Below, in pieces: positions 18,616 to 26,754 of a stretch of DNA of 64,000 nt; position 1 is the stretch's first letter; every line of letters begins with the position of its first letter. Made by a program: the position numbers and the translations under genes. The stretch is from Saccharopolyspora flava (GTDB lineage Bacteria; Actinomycetota; Actinomycetes; Mycobacteriales; Pseudonocardiaceae): contig NZ_FOZX01000006.1 of the NCBI RefSeq assembly GCF_900116135.1, positions 1 to 64,000 of the forward strand, written 5' to 3'. Under the pieces are notes generated by a model. The model did not search any database, was not told where the DNA came from, and saw only the letters and a list, made by a program, of their open reading frames with translations.

Positions 18616-19401
18616 CTACAGCGCGACGCTACCGAATCGGGAGGAATCGGGATCAGCCAGGTGGAGGCGGGTCGCCTCGGGCGAGTTGGTCGCCAGGTAG
18701 CGCACTCCGGCGCCCCGGCACAGCTCGATGTCGGCGGGTTCGTCGACCGTCCAGCAGTAGGTGTCCCGGCCCAGCGCGGCCGCGCGCGCCACGAACCCCG
18801 GGTCCTCGCGCAGCAGTCGCACGTCCGGCCCGGCCAGGTCCGCCCACGACGGCAGCACGCCGCCCCGGCGGAGGCCGGTGAAGCGGGAGAACAGCAGGAC
18901 CGTCGGCACGTCCGGCGCGGCCTCCTTGAAGCGGCGGACCGCGGCCGGCGCGAAGGACATCATGAACACCGGGGATTCGGCCGGGTCAGCGGGAGCGGAC
19001 AGGCCATGCCGGGCCAGCAGCGCGACCAGCTTCTGCTCCACCAGACCGCCGTAGCGGACCGGGTGCTTGGTCTCGACGAACAGCCGCGTCCGGCGCGGGC
19101 TCGCGCGCACCATGCCGAGCAGCTCGTCCAGCGTGAGCACGCCGTACTCGGCGGCCGAGCGGCCGAAGTCGACCTCCGCCATCGCGGCCACCGTCAACGC
19201 GCTGACCACGCCGCGGCCGTTGGAGGTCCGGTCGATGCGGCGGTCGTGCACGCAGACCAGGTGGCCGTCGCGGGTGACGCGGACGTCGCACTCCAGCGCG
19301 TCCGCGCCCTGCTCCAGCGCCAGCTCGTAGGCGGACCGGGTGTGCTCAGCGCGGTGCGCCGACGCGCCCCGGTGCGCGACGACCTCGGGAATCTCCGCCA
19401 C
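18616..19401 (-). CDS. glycerophosphodiester phosphodiesterase
   Basis: A 261-residue TIM-barrel enzyme releasing glycerol-3-phosphate from glycerophosphodiesters. Motifs are VVAHRGASAHRAEHT (His10, Arg11, Glu19), the metal-binding ALECDVRVTRDGHLVCVHD and the C-terminal TYCWTVDEPADIELCRGAGVRYLATNSPE. There is no signal peptide, so it acts in the cytosol on recycled phospholipid headgroups. The GTG at 19401 is close to a GGAGGG site. A GTG about 48 bases upstream (VTARTAAVPDTGG...) is an alternative. It follows the DUF4328 gene on the same strand. Confidence 0.92.
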   Translation of the reverse strand: MAEIPEVVAHRGASAHRAEHTRSAYELALEQGADALECDVRVTRDGHLVCVHDRRIDRTSNGRGVVSALTVAAMAEVDFGRSAAEYGVLTLDELLGMVRASPRRTRLFVETKHPVRYGGLVEQKLVALLARHGLSAPADPAESPVFMMSFAPAAVRRFKEAAPDVPTVLLFSRFTGLRRGGVLPSWADLAGPDVRLLREDPGFVARAAALGRDTYCWTVDEPADIELCRGAGVRYLATNSPEATRLHLADPDSSRFGSVAL

Positions 19402-19460
19402 CCCTCCAGTATCCGGAACGGCCGCCGTCCGCGCCGTCACCTGTGACCGATCCTGCGGTG

Positions 19461-20372
19461 TCAGCGGCGCGCGGTGTCCGGCCGCGGCGCGCGTTCCGGC
19501 GGCGGGGCCGCGCGGACGGCGTGCACCCGCAGCCTGCTCAGCTCGGTCGGGTCCGGCGGCAGCAGCAGGCGCATCAGGTGGTCGACGAGCCGGGCCGTCA
19601 CCACCGCCAAGGCCGCCACCAGCGCGTCGTTGACCGCGTGCAGCACGACGCCGTCGGCCAGCGCCTGCACGCCGTCGCGGAAGGTCCACCCGAAGGTGAG
19701 CAGGGCGACCAGCACGGTCGCCGCCCACAGCGCCCACCAGAACCGGACCCGCAGGCTCGGCGAGGGACGGGCACCCTGGTCGCGGTCGCCCTCGGCGACC
19801 AGCAGGCAGTGCTCCAGCTCGGCCATCGCCGACCCCGGGACCAGCAGGTTCAGGCCCGGGACGAGGACTCCGGCCACGACCTGCCAGTCCGGACGGGCGT
19901 TGCGGACCCCGATCCGCTCGGCCGCGGCGGCCCGCGCGCGCAGGCCCCACAGCACGGTGAACACGCCGGTCAGCACGCCCATCAGCAGCAGGATCACGCC
20001 GGTGGTGCCCACCAGCGCGTCGGAGATCGCCAGGACCGCGCGGGACAGCGCCTCACCCCTGCTGAGCAGCAGCAGGACGTACCGCCACACCTCGGCGACG
20101 GTGGCCAGGGCGGCGACGCCCGCGGTCACCCACAGCGCCGCGATGGCGGTGGCGGCGGTGGCCGCGGCCCGTTCGGCCAGGTCGACGCGGTCGTGCGTGG
20201 GCAGCGCCAGCGGCCAGCGCCAGGCGAGCAGCGGGAAGCCCCAGCGCGGTGGTGCCGGGTAGGACGGCGGACCGGTGTAGGGCCGCGGCCGCCGCGGCGG
20301 GCGGGTGCGGCGCGGTCCGCCGGGCGGAGTGGCCACCCACTCCACCCGGTCCGGCTGGGGCTGCCCGGTCAC
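19461..20372 (-). CDS. DUF4328-type multi-pass membrane protein
   Basis: A 303-residue membrane protein. A Pro/Arg-rich cytosolic N terminus (about 60 residues) precedes roughly six hydrophobic helices. Between them are the segment IGVRNARPDWQVVAGVLVPGLNLLVPGSAMAELEH and a basic C-terminal tail. The P-G-x-N-L-x-x-P-x-x-x-x-x-E pattern is typical of the DUF4328 family. No transport or enzymatic function is established for the family. The GTG start overlaps the rhodanese stop (GTGA), so the two are co-translated, and the GDPD gene follows. Confidence 0.8.
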   Translation of the reverse strand: MTGQPQPDRVEWVATPPGGPRRTRPPRRPRPYTGPPSYPAPPRWGFPLLAWRWPLALPTHDRVDLAERAAATAATAIAALWVTAGVAALATVAEVWRYVLLLLSRGEALSRAVLAISDALVGTTGVILLLMGVLTGVFTVLWGLRARAAAAERIGVRNARPDWQVVAGVLVPGLNLLVPGSAMAELEHCLLVAEGDRDQGARPSPSLRVRFWWALWAATVLVALLTFGWTFRDGVQALADGVVLHAVNDALVAALAVVTARLVDHLMRLLLPPDPTELSRLRVHAVRAAPPPERAPRPDTARR

Positions 20373-20719
20373 AGCACGTACGGATCGCCGTCGGTGGCCA
20401 CCAGCGGGCGGCCGATGGCCGACCAGCCGTTCATGCCGCGCTCGACGTTCACCGCGTCCCAGCCGTTGGCGTTGAGGTAGGCGGTGACCTTGGCCGAGCG
20501 GCCGCCGGAGCGGCACACCACGTAGACCTGGTCGGCCTCGGGGATGTCGTCGAGGCGCTCCACGAGCTTGCTCATCGGGATGTGCACGGCCTCGGGGGCG
20601 TGGCCCGCCTGCCACTCGTCGTCCTCGCGGACGTCCAGCAGCACGCTGCCCTCGGGCAGCTTCTCGGGCAGTTCCTCCGGCTCGACGCCGGGCACCTGTC
20701 CAGGAGGAGGAGTAGTCAC
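20369..20719 (-). CDS. single-domain rhodanese-like protein
   Basis: A 116-residue sulfurtransferase-type domain with active-site Cys69 in VVCRSGGRSA, the LLDVREDDEWQAGHAPEAVHIP motif and a C-terminal helix. It probably moves sulfane sulfur between a donor and a thiol acceptor in the cytosol. The GTG at 20719 gives a compact N terminus (TTPPPGQVPGVEPEEL). A longer frame would run into the palindromic element upstream and is rejected. It is the first gene of a short unit with the DUF4328 protein. Confidence 0.9.
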   Translation of the reverse strand: MTTPPPGQVPGVEPEELPEKLPEGSVLLDVREDDEWQAGHAPEAVHIPMSKLVERLDDIPEADQVYVVCRSGGRSAKVTAYLNANGWDAVNVERGMNGWSAIGRPLVATDGDPYVL

Positions 20720-20764
20720 GCCCCGATGCTGCCACGCCCGCTGTGTCCTCGGGGTGAGGGTGGG

Positions 20765-20832
20765 GACAGTTTTAGCCATAATCACCCATGATCAATGTCC
20801 CTTTTGTCCGGACAATTATGGCTAAAACTGTC
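20765..20832. repeat. 68-bp palindromic element, GACAGTTTT family (copy P2)
   Basis: Arms of 18 bp (20765-20782 and 20815-20832, starting GACAGTTTTAGCCATAAT) are perfect inverted repeats around a 32-base loop containing CCATGATCAATGTCC. It lies 62 bases downstream of the actP-like stop and 45 bases upstream of the rhodanese start, all on the minus strand. The same 68-bp layout recurs at 53333 and, with a changed but still paired stem, at 31319. A terminator is the likeliest role. Confidence 0.88.
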
Positions 20833-20894
20833 GCCGCTGCAGCGAGAAGCGCCCCGGACCGAGGGGCCCGGGGCGCTCTGCGGGAGGGATCAGG

Positions 20895-22526
20895 TCAGTG
20901 CTGGACCGCCTTCTCCGAGCCCGCCCCGGTGAGGGAGCGGACCTCCATCTCCGCGTACTTCTTGCCGCCGTTCTCGTCCTTGCTCAGCTTGGTGCCGAGG
21001 TAGCCGAGCAGGAACGACAGCGGGATCGACACCAGACCCGGGTTCTTCAGCGGGAACAGCGCGAAGTCCAGCGACGGGAACATCGCCTCCTCGTCACCCG
21101 AGACCGCGGGCGAGAAGATGATCAGCACGATGGTGATCACCAGACCGCCGTAGATGCTGAACAGCGCACCGGTGGTGTTGAACCGCTTCCAGAACAGCGA
21201 GTACAGCAGCGTCGGCAGGTTCGCCGAGGCCGCGACGGCGAAGGCGAGCGCGACCAGGAAGGCCACGTTCTGCCCGTTGGCCGCGATGCCGCCGAGGATC
21301 GACACGACACCGATGACCACCGCCGTGATCCGCGCGACCTTGACCTCCTGCTGCTTGTCGTCGACCTGGCCCTTCTTGATCACGTTCGCGTAGATGTCGT
21401 GCGCGAACGAGGCCGAGGCCGTGATCGTCAGACCGGCCACCACCGCCAGGATCGTCGCGAAGGCGACCGCGGAGATGAAGCCGAGCAGCAGCGGACCGCC
21501 CAGGTGGGAGGCCAGCAGCGGCGCCGCCGAGTTCACCCCGCCCGGGGCGTCCTTGATGACGTCGGGTCCGACCATCGCACCGGCGCCGTAGCCCAGCACC
21601 AGCGTGAACAGGTAGAACAGGCCGATCAGCCAGATCGCCCAGACCACCGAGCGACGGGCTTCCTTGGCGGTGGGCACCGTGTAGAAGCGCATCAGCACGT
21701 GCGGCAGACCCGCGGTGCCCAGCACCAGCGCGATGCCCAACGAGATGAAGTCCAGCTTGCTGGTCTCGGTCTTGCCGTACTGCGCGCCCGGGTTGAGGAC
21801 CTTGTCGCCGGCGACGTCGGCCGCGTGGCCGAGCAGCGCCGAGAGGTTGAACCCGTACAGGCCCAGGACCCACACGGTCATCACGAAGGCACCGGCGATC
21901 AGCAGCGCCGCCTTGATGATCTGCACCCAGGTCGTGCCGCGCATGCCGCCGACCAGGACGTAGAGGATCATCAGCGCGCCGACCACCGCGATCACGATGG
22001 CCTGGCCGCCCTTGTCGGTGATGCCCAGCAGCAGCGCGATCAGACCGCCGGCACCGGCCATCTGCGCGAGCAGGTAGAAGAAGCTCACCACCAGCGTCGA
22101 CAGCGAGGCCGCCGTGCGCACCGGACGCTCGCGCATCCGGAAGCTGAGCACGTCGCCCATCGTGTAGCGGCCGGTGTTGCGCAGCAGCTCGGCGACCAGC
22201 AGCAGGGCGACCAGCCAGGCCACCAGGAAGCCGATGGAGTAGAGGAAGCCGTCGTACCCGTTGACCGCGATGGCCCCGGCGATGCCGAGGAACGACGCCG
22301 CCGACAGGTAGTCACCGGAGATCGCGATGCCGTTCTGCGGCCCGCTGAACGCGTGGCCCGCGGCGTAGTAGTCCGACGCGGTCTTGGTGTTCCGGCTGGC
22401 CCGGAACACGATGACCATCGTGACCACCACGAATACCGCGAAAATTCCGATGTTCAGCAGCGAGTTTCCACCGGTCGCTTCTTGAGCGAGCGGTTGGGTG
22501 GCGGAAATTGCCTGCACCGAGCTCAC
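20895..22526 (-). CDS. actP: cation/acetate symporter (ActP/MctC-type SSS transporter)
   Basis: A 543-residue sodium:solute symporter with about 13 hydrophobic helices. Conserved segments include GIAISGDYLSAASFLGIAGA, the sodium-site region LPHVLMRFYTVPTAKEARRSV, and ATILAVVAGLTITASASFAHDIY. It should import acetate, propionate or pyruvate with a cation. The GTG overlaps the stop of the small DUF485 partner (GTGA), the conserved yjcH-actP arrangement. It is followed by palindromic element P2. Confidence 0.93.
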   Translation of the reverse strand: MSSVQAISATQPLAQEATGGNSLLNIGIFAVFVVVTMVIVFRASRNTKTASDYYAAGHAFSGPQNGIAISGDYLSAASFLGIAGAIAVNGYDGFLYSIGFLVAWLVALLLVAELLRNTGRYTMGDVLSFRMRERPVRTAASLSTLVVSFFYLLAQMAGAGGLIALLLGITDKGGQAIVIAVVGALMILYVLVGGMRGTTWVQIIKAALLIAGAFVMTVWVLGLYGFNLSALLGHAADVAGDKVLNPGAQYGKTETSKLDFISLGIALVLGTAGLPHVLMRFYTVPTAKEARRSVVWAIWLIGLFYLFTLVLGYGAGAMVGPDVIKDAPGGVNSAAPLLASHLGGPLLLGFISAVAFATILAVVAGLTITASASFAHDIYANVIKKGQVDDKQQEVKVARITAVVIGVVSILGGIAANGQNVAFLVALAFAVAASANLPTLLYSLFWKRFNTTGALFSIYGGLVITIVLIIFSPAVSGDEEAMFPSLDFALFPLKNPGLVSIPLSFLLGYLGTKLSKDENGGKKYAEMEVRSLTGAGSEKAVQH

Positions 22527-22873
22527 TTCCCGCCTCCCTCGACGTTGTCGCGGATCTGTTCGGCGACCGGGTCCAGATTCTTGTTGGCGTAGCGGACGTA
22601 CCAGGTCGTGATCACGAATGTAGACACGAACTGGAGCAAGCCGAGCACCAGGCCGACGTTGATGTTGCCGACGAGTTTGATGCTCATGAATCCGTGCGCG
22701 TAGTCGGCGAGCAGCACGTACACCAGGTACCAGACCAGGAACAACGCCGATACCGGGAAGACGAAGTTGCGCAGTCGCTTGCGCAGTTGGGCGAATTCGG
22801 GACTGCTTTGCGCAGCGGCCCAGGTTTCGGCGTCAATACCGGACCCGGACCCGTTTTGGTCCGTGGCGCTCAC
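22523..22873 (-). CDS. DUF485 membrane protein, ActP partner
   Basis: A 116-residue protein with two membrane helices in the order typical of DUF485 (FVFPVSALFLVWYLVYVLLADYAHGFM and NVGLVLGLLQFVSTFVITTWYVRYA). It is found immediately upstream of actP across many bacteria and is thought to assist the symporter. The stop overlaps the actP start, so translation is coupled. A 7-bp inverted repeat 22 bases upstream (22895-22901/22921-22927) could form a 5' UTR hairpin. Confidence 0.93.
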   Translation of the reverse strand: MSATDQNGSGSGIDAETWAAAQSSPEFAQLRKRLRNFVFPVSALFLVWYLVYVLLADYAHGFMSIKLVGNINVGLVLGLLQFVSTFVITTWYVRYANKNLDPVAEQIRDNVEGGGK

Positions 22874-23187
22874 GGCTCTCCTTCCACAAAGAAAGGCTCA
22901 CTCTCGCGTTATCGCCAAGCGTGAGCCTGAATCACACAACGCCGGAACGCTACGGAACCCGGTGCGCTGGTGGGTAGGTCCGTTGGGAGTACGCGTGCTA
23001 ACGATCGAGTGAAGGTTGACGCGGCAACAGGATGCCTCGATTCGGGCCGTTTGGGAAGCTTTTCATTCGAACGGCCTATTGATCGTCCAGAAATGTCGAC
23101 GCAAAGTAGTTAATTGCGAAACCAATTACCCGTTCAGCCGCAGAAGGCCTCGGACTCCTTCGGGAGGCAGGGCGGGAGGAGCGGATC
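22874..23187. other. intergenic region upstream of the DUF485-actP operon
   Basis: About 310 bases with no gene, noticeably A/T-richer than its neighbours. It contains GGCTCAC...GTGAGCC (22895-22927) just upstream of the DUF485 start. It also contains a perfect 6+6 dyad TAATTG-CGAAAC-CAATTA (23111-23128), a candidate operator for acetate-responsive control. No confident promoter pair is seen. Confidence 0.5.
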
Positions 23188-24930
23188 TCAGCGCTCGTGG
23201 CGGCCCTGGCGAGGCGCCTGCTCGGCCACCGGCCTGCTGTCGACGAAGCCCAGCCGGTCCGGCGCGTGCAGCCGCAGCATCAGCCGCGACACCCCGCCCG
23301 GCACCCGGCTCCGGGTGGCCAGGCTGACCAGGTAGGTCACCAGGAACGCCAGCGGCACGGTGACCAGCGCGGGCTGGCCGATCAGCTCGCTCCACGCCCC
23401 GTGCCCGCCGACGAGGTGCGAGGACAGCGCCGCGAGCAGCACCAGCGAGCCGCCGGTGAGCATCCCGCAGGCCGCACCGGCCGCGGTCAGCCCGCGCCAC
23501 CAGATGCCCAGGATCAGCACCGGGCAGAACGTCGAGGCCGCCATCGCGAACGCCAGTCCCACGCTGCGCGCGATGTCGTGGTCGTGCACCACCAGCGCCA
23601 GCCCCACCGGGACCACGCAGGACAGCACCGCCGCCGAGCGGAACCGCATGCTCTTGCCCCACAGCACGTCCCGCGAGGACAGAACCCCGGCCAGGCTCAT
23701 GACCAGGCCCGACGAGGTGGACAGGAACGCGGCGAACGCGCCCGCCGCGGTGATCGCGGCCAGCACGCCGCCCACCCAGTTGCCCAGCATCGCGTGCGGC
23801 AGCAGCAGCACGGCCGCGTCGGTCCGGCCGGTGACCAGCAGCTGCGGCACGTACAACCGGGACAGCAGCCCGAAGATCGTCGGGAACAGGTAGAAGGCGC
23901 CCAGCATCCCCAGCACGTACAGCGCCGTCCGGCGCGCTCCCGAGCCCGAGGGGTTGGCGTAGAAGCGGGCCAGCACGTGCGGCAGGCCCATCGTGCCCAG
24001 GAAGGTCGCGATCAGCACCGAGTAGGTCGCCAGCACGCCCGGCAGGCCCTCCTGCTCGGGACGCAGCCAGCTCGCGTTGTCGGTCACCGAGCCGGTCACC
24101 ACCGGCACCGCGGCCCCGGCCGGGAACCGCAGCTCGCTGCCGGCCCGGACCGGGTACTCGCCGGGCTGCAGGTAGACCGCGCCCTCCTGACCGGGCTCCT
24201 CCGAGGAGGTCAGCCACACCGGTTCGGTGACCCGCAGCGTCACGTCGGTCTCGACGTGGGCCGAGGTGTCCTGCTGGAAGAACGGCGTGGCCGGCTCGTC
24301 CAGCGCCTGGCGCTGCCCGCTGACCAGGAACACCATCAGCAGCGCGAACGCGGGCAGGGTGATCGCGAACAGCTTCACCCAGTACTGGAAGGCCTGCACC
24401 AGCGTCACCGCGCGCAGCGCTCCGCTGACCACGCTGACGTGCACGATCAGCGCGACCACGAGAATCCCCGCCTGGTAGCGGATTCCGACGATGGCCGACA
24501 GCGTCATCCCGGCCGCCTGCAGCTGCGGCACCAGGTACAGCCAGCCGATCACGACCACGACGACCGTCGACAGCGACCGCAGGTTCAGCGAGTTCAGCCG
24601 CGCCTCGACGAAGTCCGGCATCGTGTAGGCGCCGGAGCGGCGCATCGGGGCGACCACGAACAGCATCAGCGCCAGGTACCCGGCGGCGAAACCGATCGGG
24701 TACCAGAGGGCGTCGACGCCGTCCTTGAGCACCAGCCCGGCCACGCCCAGGAACGAGGCGGCCGACAGGTACTCGCCGGAGATGGCGGCGGCGTTGCGCT
24801 CCTCCCGAACCGGCTTGCGGGCGGCGGAGAAGTCGGTGGTCCGAGCCGAGCGCGAGCCCCACAGGCCGATGCCCAGCGTCGCGACGACGATCAGCGCGAC
24901 GCCGCCCAAGGACCACAAGTTCGCCAACAT
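23188..24930 (-). CDS. second sodium:solute symporter (SSS family) with large loop
   Basis: A 580-residue symporter related to ActP (ISGEYLSAASFLGVAGLVLK, LPHVLARFYANPSGSGARRTAL, AAFLSTSSGLVMSLAGVLSSRDVL). It carries an extra soluble segment of about 90 residues (roughly 208-295: QRQALDEPATPFFQQDTSAHVETDV...TGSVTDNASW) between membrane helices. This insert and the absence of a DUF485 partner set it apart from the actP locus. By family it imports a short-chain carboxylate or related solute; the substrate is unknown. It lies downstream of a LytTR regulator and a small membrane protein, across the 125-bp repeat element. Confidence 0.88.
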   Translation of the reverse strand: MLANLWSLGGVALIVVATLGIGLWGSRSARTTDFSAARKPVREERNAAAISGEYLSAASFLGVAGLVLKDGVDALWYPIGFAAGYLALMLFVVAPMRRSGAYTMPDFVEARLNSLNLRSLSTVVVVVIGWLYLVPQLQAAGMTLSAIVGIRYQAGILVVALIVHVSVVSGALRAVTLVQAFQYWVKLFAITLPAFALLMVFLVSGQRQALDEPATPFFQQDTSAHVETDVTLRVTEPVWLTSSEEPGQEGAVYLQPGEYPVRAGSELRFPAGAAVPVVTGSVTDNASWLRPEQEGLPGVLATYSVLIATFLGTMGLPHVLARFYANPSGSGARRTALYVLGMLGAFYLFPTIFGLLSRLYVPQLLVTGRTDAAVLLLPHAMLGNWVGGVLAAITAAGAFAAFLSTSSGLVMSLAGVLSSRDVLWGKSMRFRSAAVLSCVVPVGLALVVHDHDIARSVGLAFAMAASTFCPVLILGIWWRGLTAAGAACGMLTGGSLVLLAALSSHLVGGHGAWSELIGQPALVTVPLAFLVTYLVSLATRSRVPGGVSRLMLRLHAPDRLGFVDSRPVAEQAPRQGRHER

Positions 24931-25056
24931 CTCACCCAGCCGCCCTGGTGCCGAAGAGTCGCACCCACCTTACGCAGAGCAGCCGCCAGACCCGAAACAG
25001 CCGTCACGAAGCGCCGCAGGCGCTTTCTCTTTTCTCCTTCACCACCTAAGACACCG

Positions 25057-25181
25057 GCACCGCCTCGGGTTCTCAGACGTCGTCTGGTGAGGACAGCCGT
25101 AGCGCCGTGTATTGGCATACATCAGTCTCGGATCCCGGAGCCAGACGGCGTCTGAGGTTCCGCTACCCGCACCGCCAAGCA
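25057..25181. repeat. 125-bp structured element (copy Q1)
   Basis: Begins GCACCGCC(T)CGGGTTCT and ends GGTTCCGCTACCCGCACCGCCAAGCA-like (final 20 bases 25162-25181). Inside, CTCAGACGTCGTCTGG (25072-25087) pairs with CCAGACGGCGTCTGAG (25141-25156), 16 bp with one G-T wobble, across 53 bases. The loop holds a small hairpin TGTAT...ATACA. A second 125-bp copy with the same ends and spacing but a different paired stem is at 46628. It lies between the small membrane protein gene and the symporter gene. Confidence 0.85.
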
Positions 25182-25199
25182 GAGGGACCACATCAGGTC

Positions 25200-25604
25200 C
25201 TACTCCTCGAGCATTCCGAGGAAGTCCTCTTCGTTGCGCTCTGCTCGGCGGTTGTAGAGCAGGCCGATGACCACCAGGAACGGGTAGGCCAGGACTCCGA
25301 GGAGCAGCCACGGGAGGCGCAGGCCGAACAGCTCGACGTCGCCGAGGGCGGGGACCAGCCAGAACGCCAGCGGCAGCCCGAGCAGCACCACCGCGACGAT
25401 GCCGGACAGCAGCAGCGCGACGCGGAGCTGCTTCTCGACCAGGTCGCGGACCAGGCCCTCCAGTGCCCCGGTCTGCTCCTCGACCTCGACGCGCACCCGG
25501 GGGACGTGCGGTCCGCGCCGGTCGGCGAGCACGACGCGCTTGCGCCGCGGCCGGGGCGAGAACTCCCCGAGCCGGGCGCGGACGTCGAAGCTCTCCGGGC
25601 TCAT
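25200..25604 (-). CDS. small two-helix membrane protein of the LytTR/symporter locus
   Basis: A 134-residue protein. A basic, probably cytosolic N terminus (RPRRKRVVLADRRGPH) and an amphipathic helix (EEQTGALEGLVRDLVEKQL) are followed by two membrane helices (about 62-85 and 93-114) and an acidic tail EEDFLGMLEE. It resembles the DUF485-like helper proteins that accompany SSS symporters, but I cannot assign it to that family. It starts 10 bases after the LytTR regulator stop and precedes the symporter gene, suggesting it is an accessory subunit or sensor adaptor. Confidence 0.78.
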   Translation of the reverse strand: MSPESFDVRARLGEFSPRPRRKRVVLADRRGPHVPRVRVEVEEQTGALEGLVRDLVEKQLRVALLLSGIVAVVLLGLPLAFWLVPALGDVELFGLRLPWLLLGVLAYPFLVVIGLLYNRRAERNEEDFLGMLEE

Positions 25605-25614
25605 CCGACCTCGC

Positions 25615-26454
25615 TCACTGCTGACCCCAGTTGTCGCGCGGCGCCTTGACCAGCCGGTCCTTGAGCTCGCGGGTGTGGCGCCGGGACACCGGGAGTTCCT
25701 TGGGCGGCCCGCCGCCGAGCACCACCGAGTAGCCGGACGAGGACATCCGCAGCTCGGTGACCAGCGCGAGCGAGACCAGGAAGGACCGGTGGATGCGCAG
25801 GAAACCGGCCTCGCCCCAGCGCTCCTCCAGCTGCGCCAACGGGATTCGCACCAGGTGCGAGCCCTCGGTGGTGTGCAGCCGGGCGTAGTCGCCCTGGGCC
25901 TCGACCCAGCGGACCTCCTTGCGCGGGATCATCCGCGTGGTGCCGGCGAGCTCGACCGGGATGACCTCGTCGTCGTCGGGCGCGGGCGCTTCCAGGGGTT
26001 TCGGGCCGTTGCCCGCCGGAACGGCCTGCTGCTTGTTCTTCTCGATCCCGCGCAGCGCCCGGTCGACGCGGTCGGCGTTGGCCGGCTTCATGATGTAGTC
26101 CAGCGCCCCGACCTCGAAGGCCTCCAGCGCGTTCTCCTCGTGCCCGGTGATGAACACCAGCGCGGGCGGGTTGCGGAACGCGGTGAGCACCCGAGCCAGT
26201 TCCATGCCCGACAGGCCCGGCATCGACACGTCCGCGAACACCGCGTCCACAATGGACTCGTCTTCGTCTCTGCGGCCGATCAGCTCCGGGTCGTCGCTGC
26301 GCAGCAGGCGCAGCGCCTCGGCGGCGTCGAACGCGGTCAGCACTCTGCCGACGCGAGGGTTGCTGCCGAGCAGGAACTTCATCTCGTCAAGCCCGGCCCG
26401 CTCGTCGTCGACGGCAAGGACGACGAGACCGGCGGGATTCTCACGTGTACTCAA
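25615..26454 (-). CDS. LytTR-family response regulator
   Basis: A 279-residue regulator. The receiver domain (about 10-130) has Asp16/Asp17, the phospho-acceptor Asp75 in AVFADVSMPGLSG and Lys in DYIMKPAN. The C-terminal LytTR DNA-binding domain (about 170-270) includes VRWVEAQGDYARLHTTEGSHLVRIPLAQLEER and FLRIHRSFLVSL. The likely kinase partner is the LytS-type protein at 27676, separated by the S49 peptidase gene. The start is weak: a TTG at 26454 with no clear ribosome site. LytS/LytTR pairs often control uptake of pyruvate or other carboxylates, which fits the symporter downstream. Confidence 0.9.
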   Translation of the reverse strand: MSTRENPAGLVVLAVDDERAGLDEMKFLLGSNPRVGRVLTAFDAAEALRLLRSDDPELIGRRDEDESIVDAVFADVSMPGLSGMELARVLTAFRNPPALVFITGHEENALEAFEVGALDYIMKPANADRVDRALRGIEKNKQQAVPAGNGPKPLEAPAPDDDEVIPVELAGTTRMIPRKEVRWVEAQGDYARLHTTEGSHLVRIPLAQLEERWGEAGFLRIHRSFLVSLALVTELRMSSSGYSVVLGGGPPKELPVSRRHTRELKDRLVKAPRDNWGQQ

Positions 26455-26754
26455 TGCAACGCCATATCGTGCCGCGCCATCGGCGCACTGTCCATGTCCC
26501 GTTCTTCCCCTTCGGTGCCTCCCGCACCGATCCGCGAAAATGGCCGCGAACCCTAGTTGTTAGCGCAGCGGAAGGGCTCTCCACGAGGGGGCGGCGGCGA
26601 AAATCAGCTCCGCGAAGCCGAATTTCGCCCGAATGGATCAGCGATCTGGTCCGACCGCTCCACAGAGTTGTCACCGAAACGGACGCATTTCCACCGGAAT
26701 TCCGCGCAAAACGGTCCCCGCCGAAACTCGCGGCGGGGACCGTCGAAGCGAGGC
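26455..26754. other. intergenic region between S49 peptidase and LytTR regulator
   Basis: 300 bases with no credible gene. It contains the strong hairpin at 26711-26743 near the peptidase stop. The remainder should hold the promoter of the LytTR gene (minus strand), but I see no convincing -35/-10 pair. Confidence 0.5.
26711..26743 (-). terminator. hairpin terminator after the S49 peptidase gene
   Basis: ACGGTCCCCGCCG (26711-26723) and its exact inverse (26731-26743) enclose the 7-base loop AAACTCG, 12 bases past the peptidase stop. A 13-bp perfect GC stem without a long T-run is the common actinobacterial terminator form. It separates the kinase-peptidase unit from the LytTR unit. Confidence 0.8.

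Noticed and set aside
20720-20785. Extended rhodanese N terminus beginning in the palindromic element
   Set aside because: The added residues would be encoded by the repeat arm and spacer; they have no similarity to the family and the domain is complete from the GTG at 20719.
22921-22936. CRP/GlxR site GTGAGCCTGAATCAC
   Set aside because: The spacing between GTGA and TCAC is seven bases rather than six, so it does not fit the CRP/GlxR consensus.
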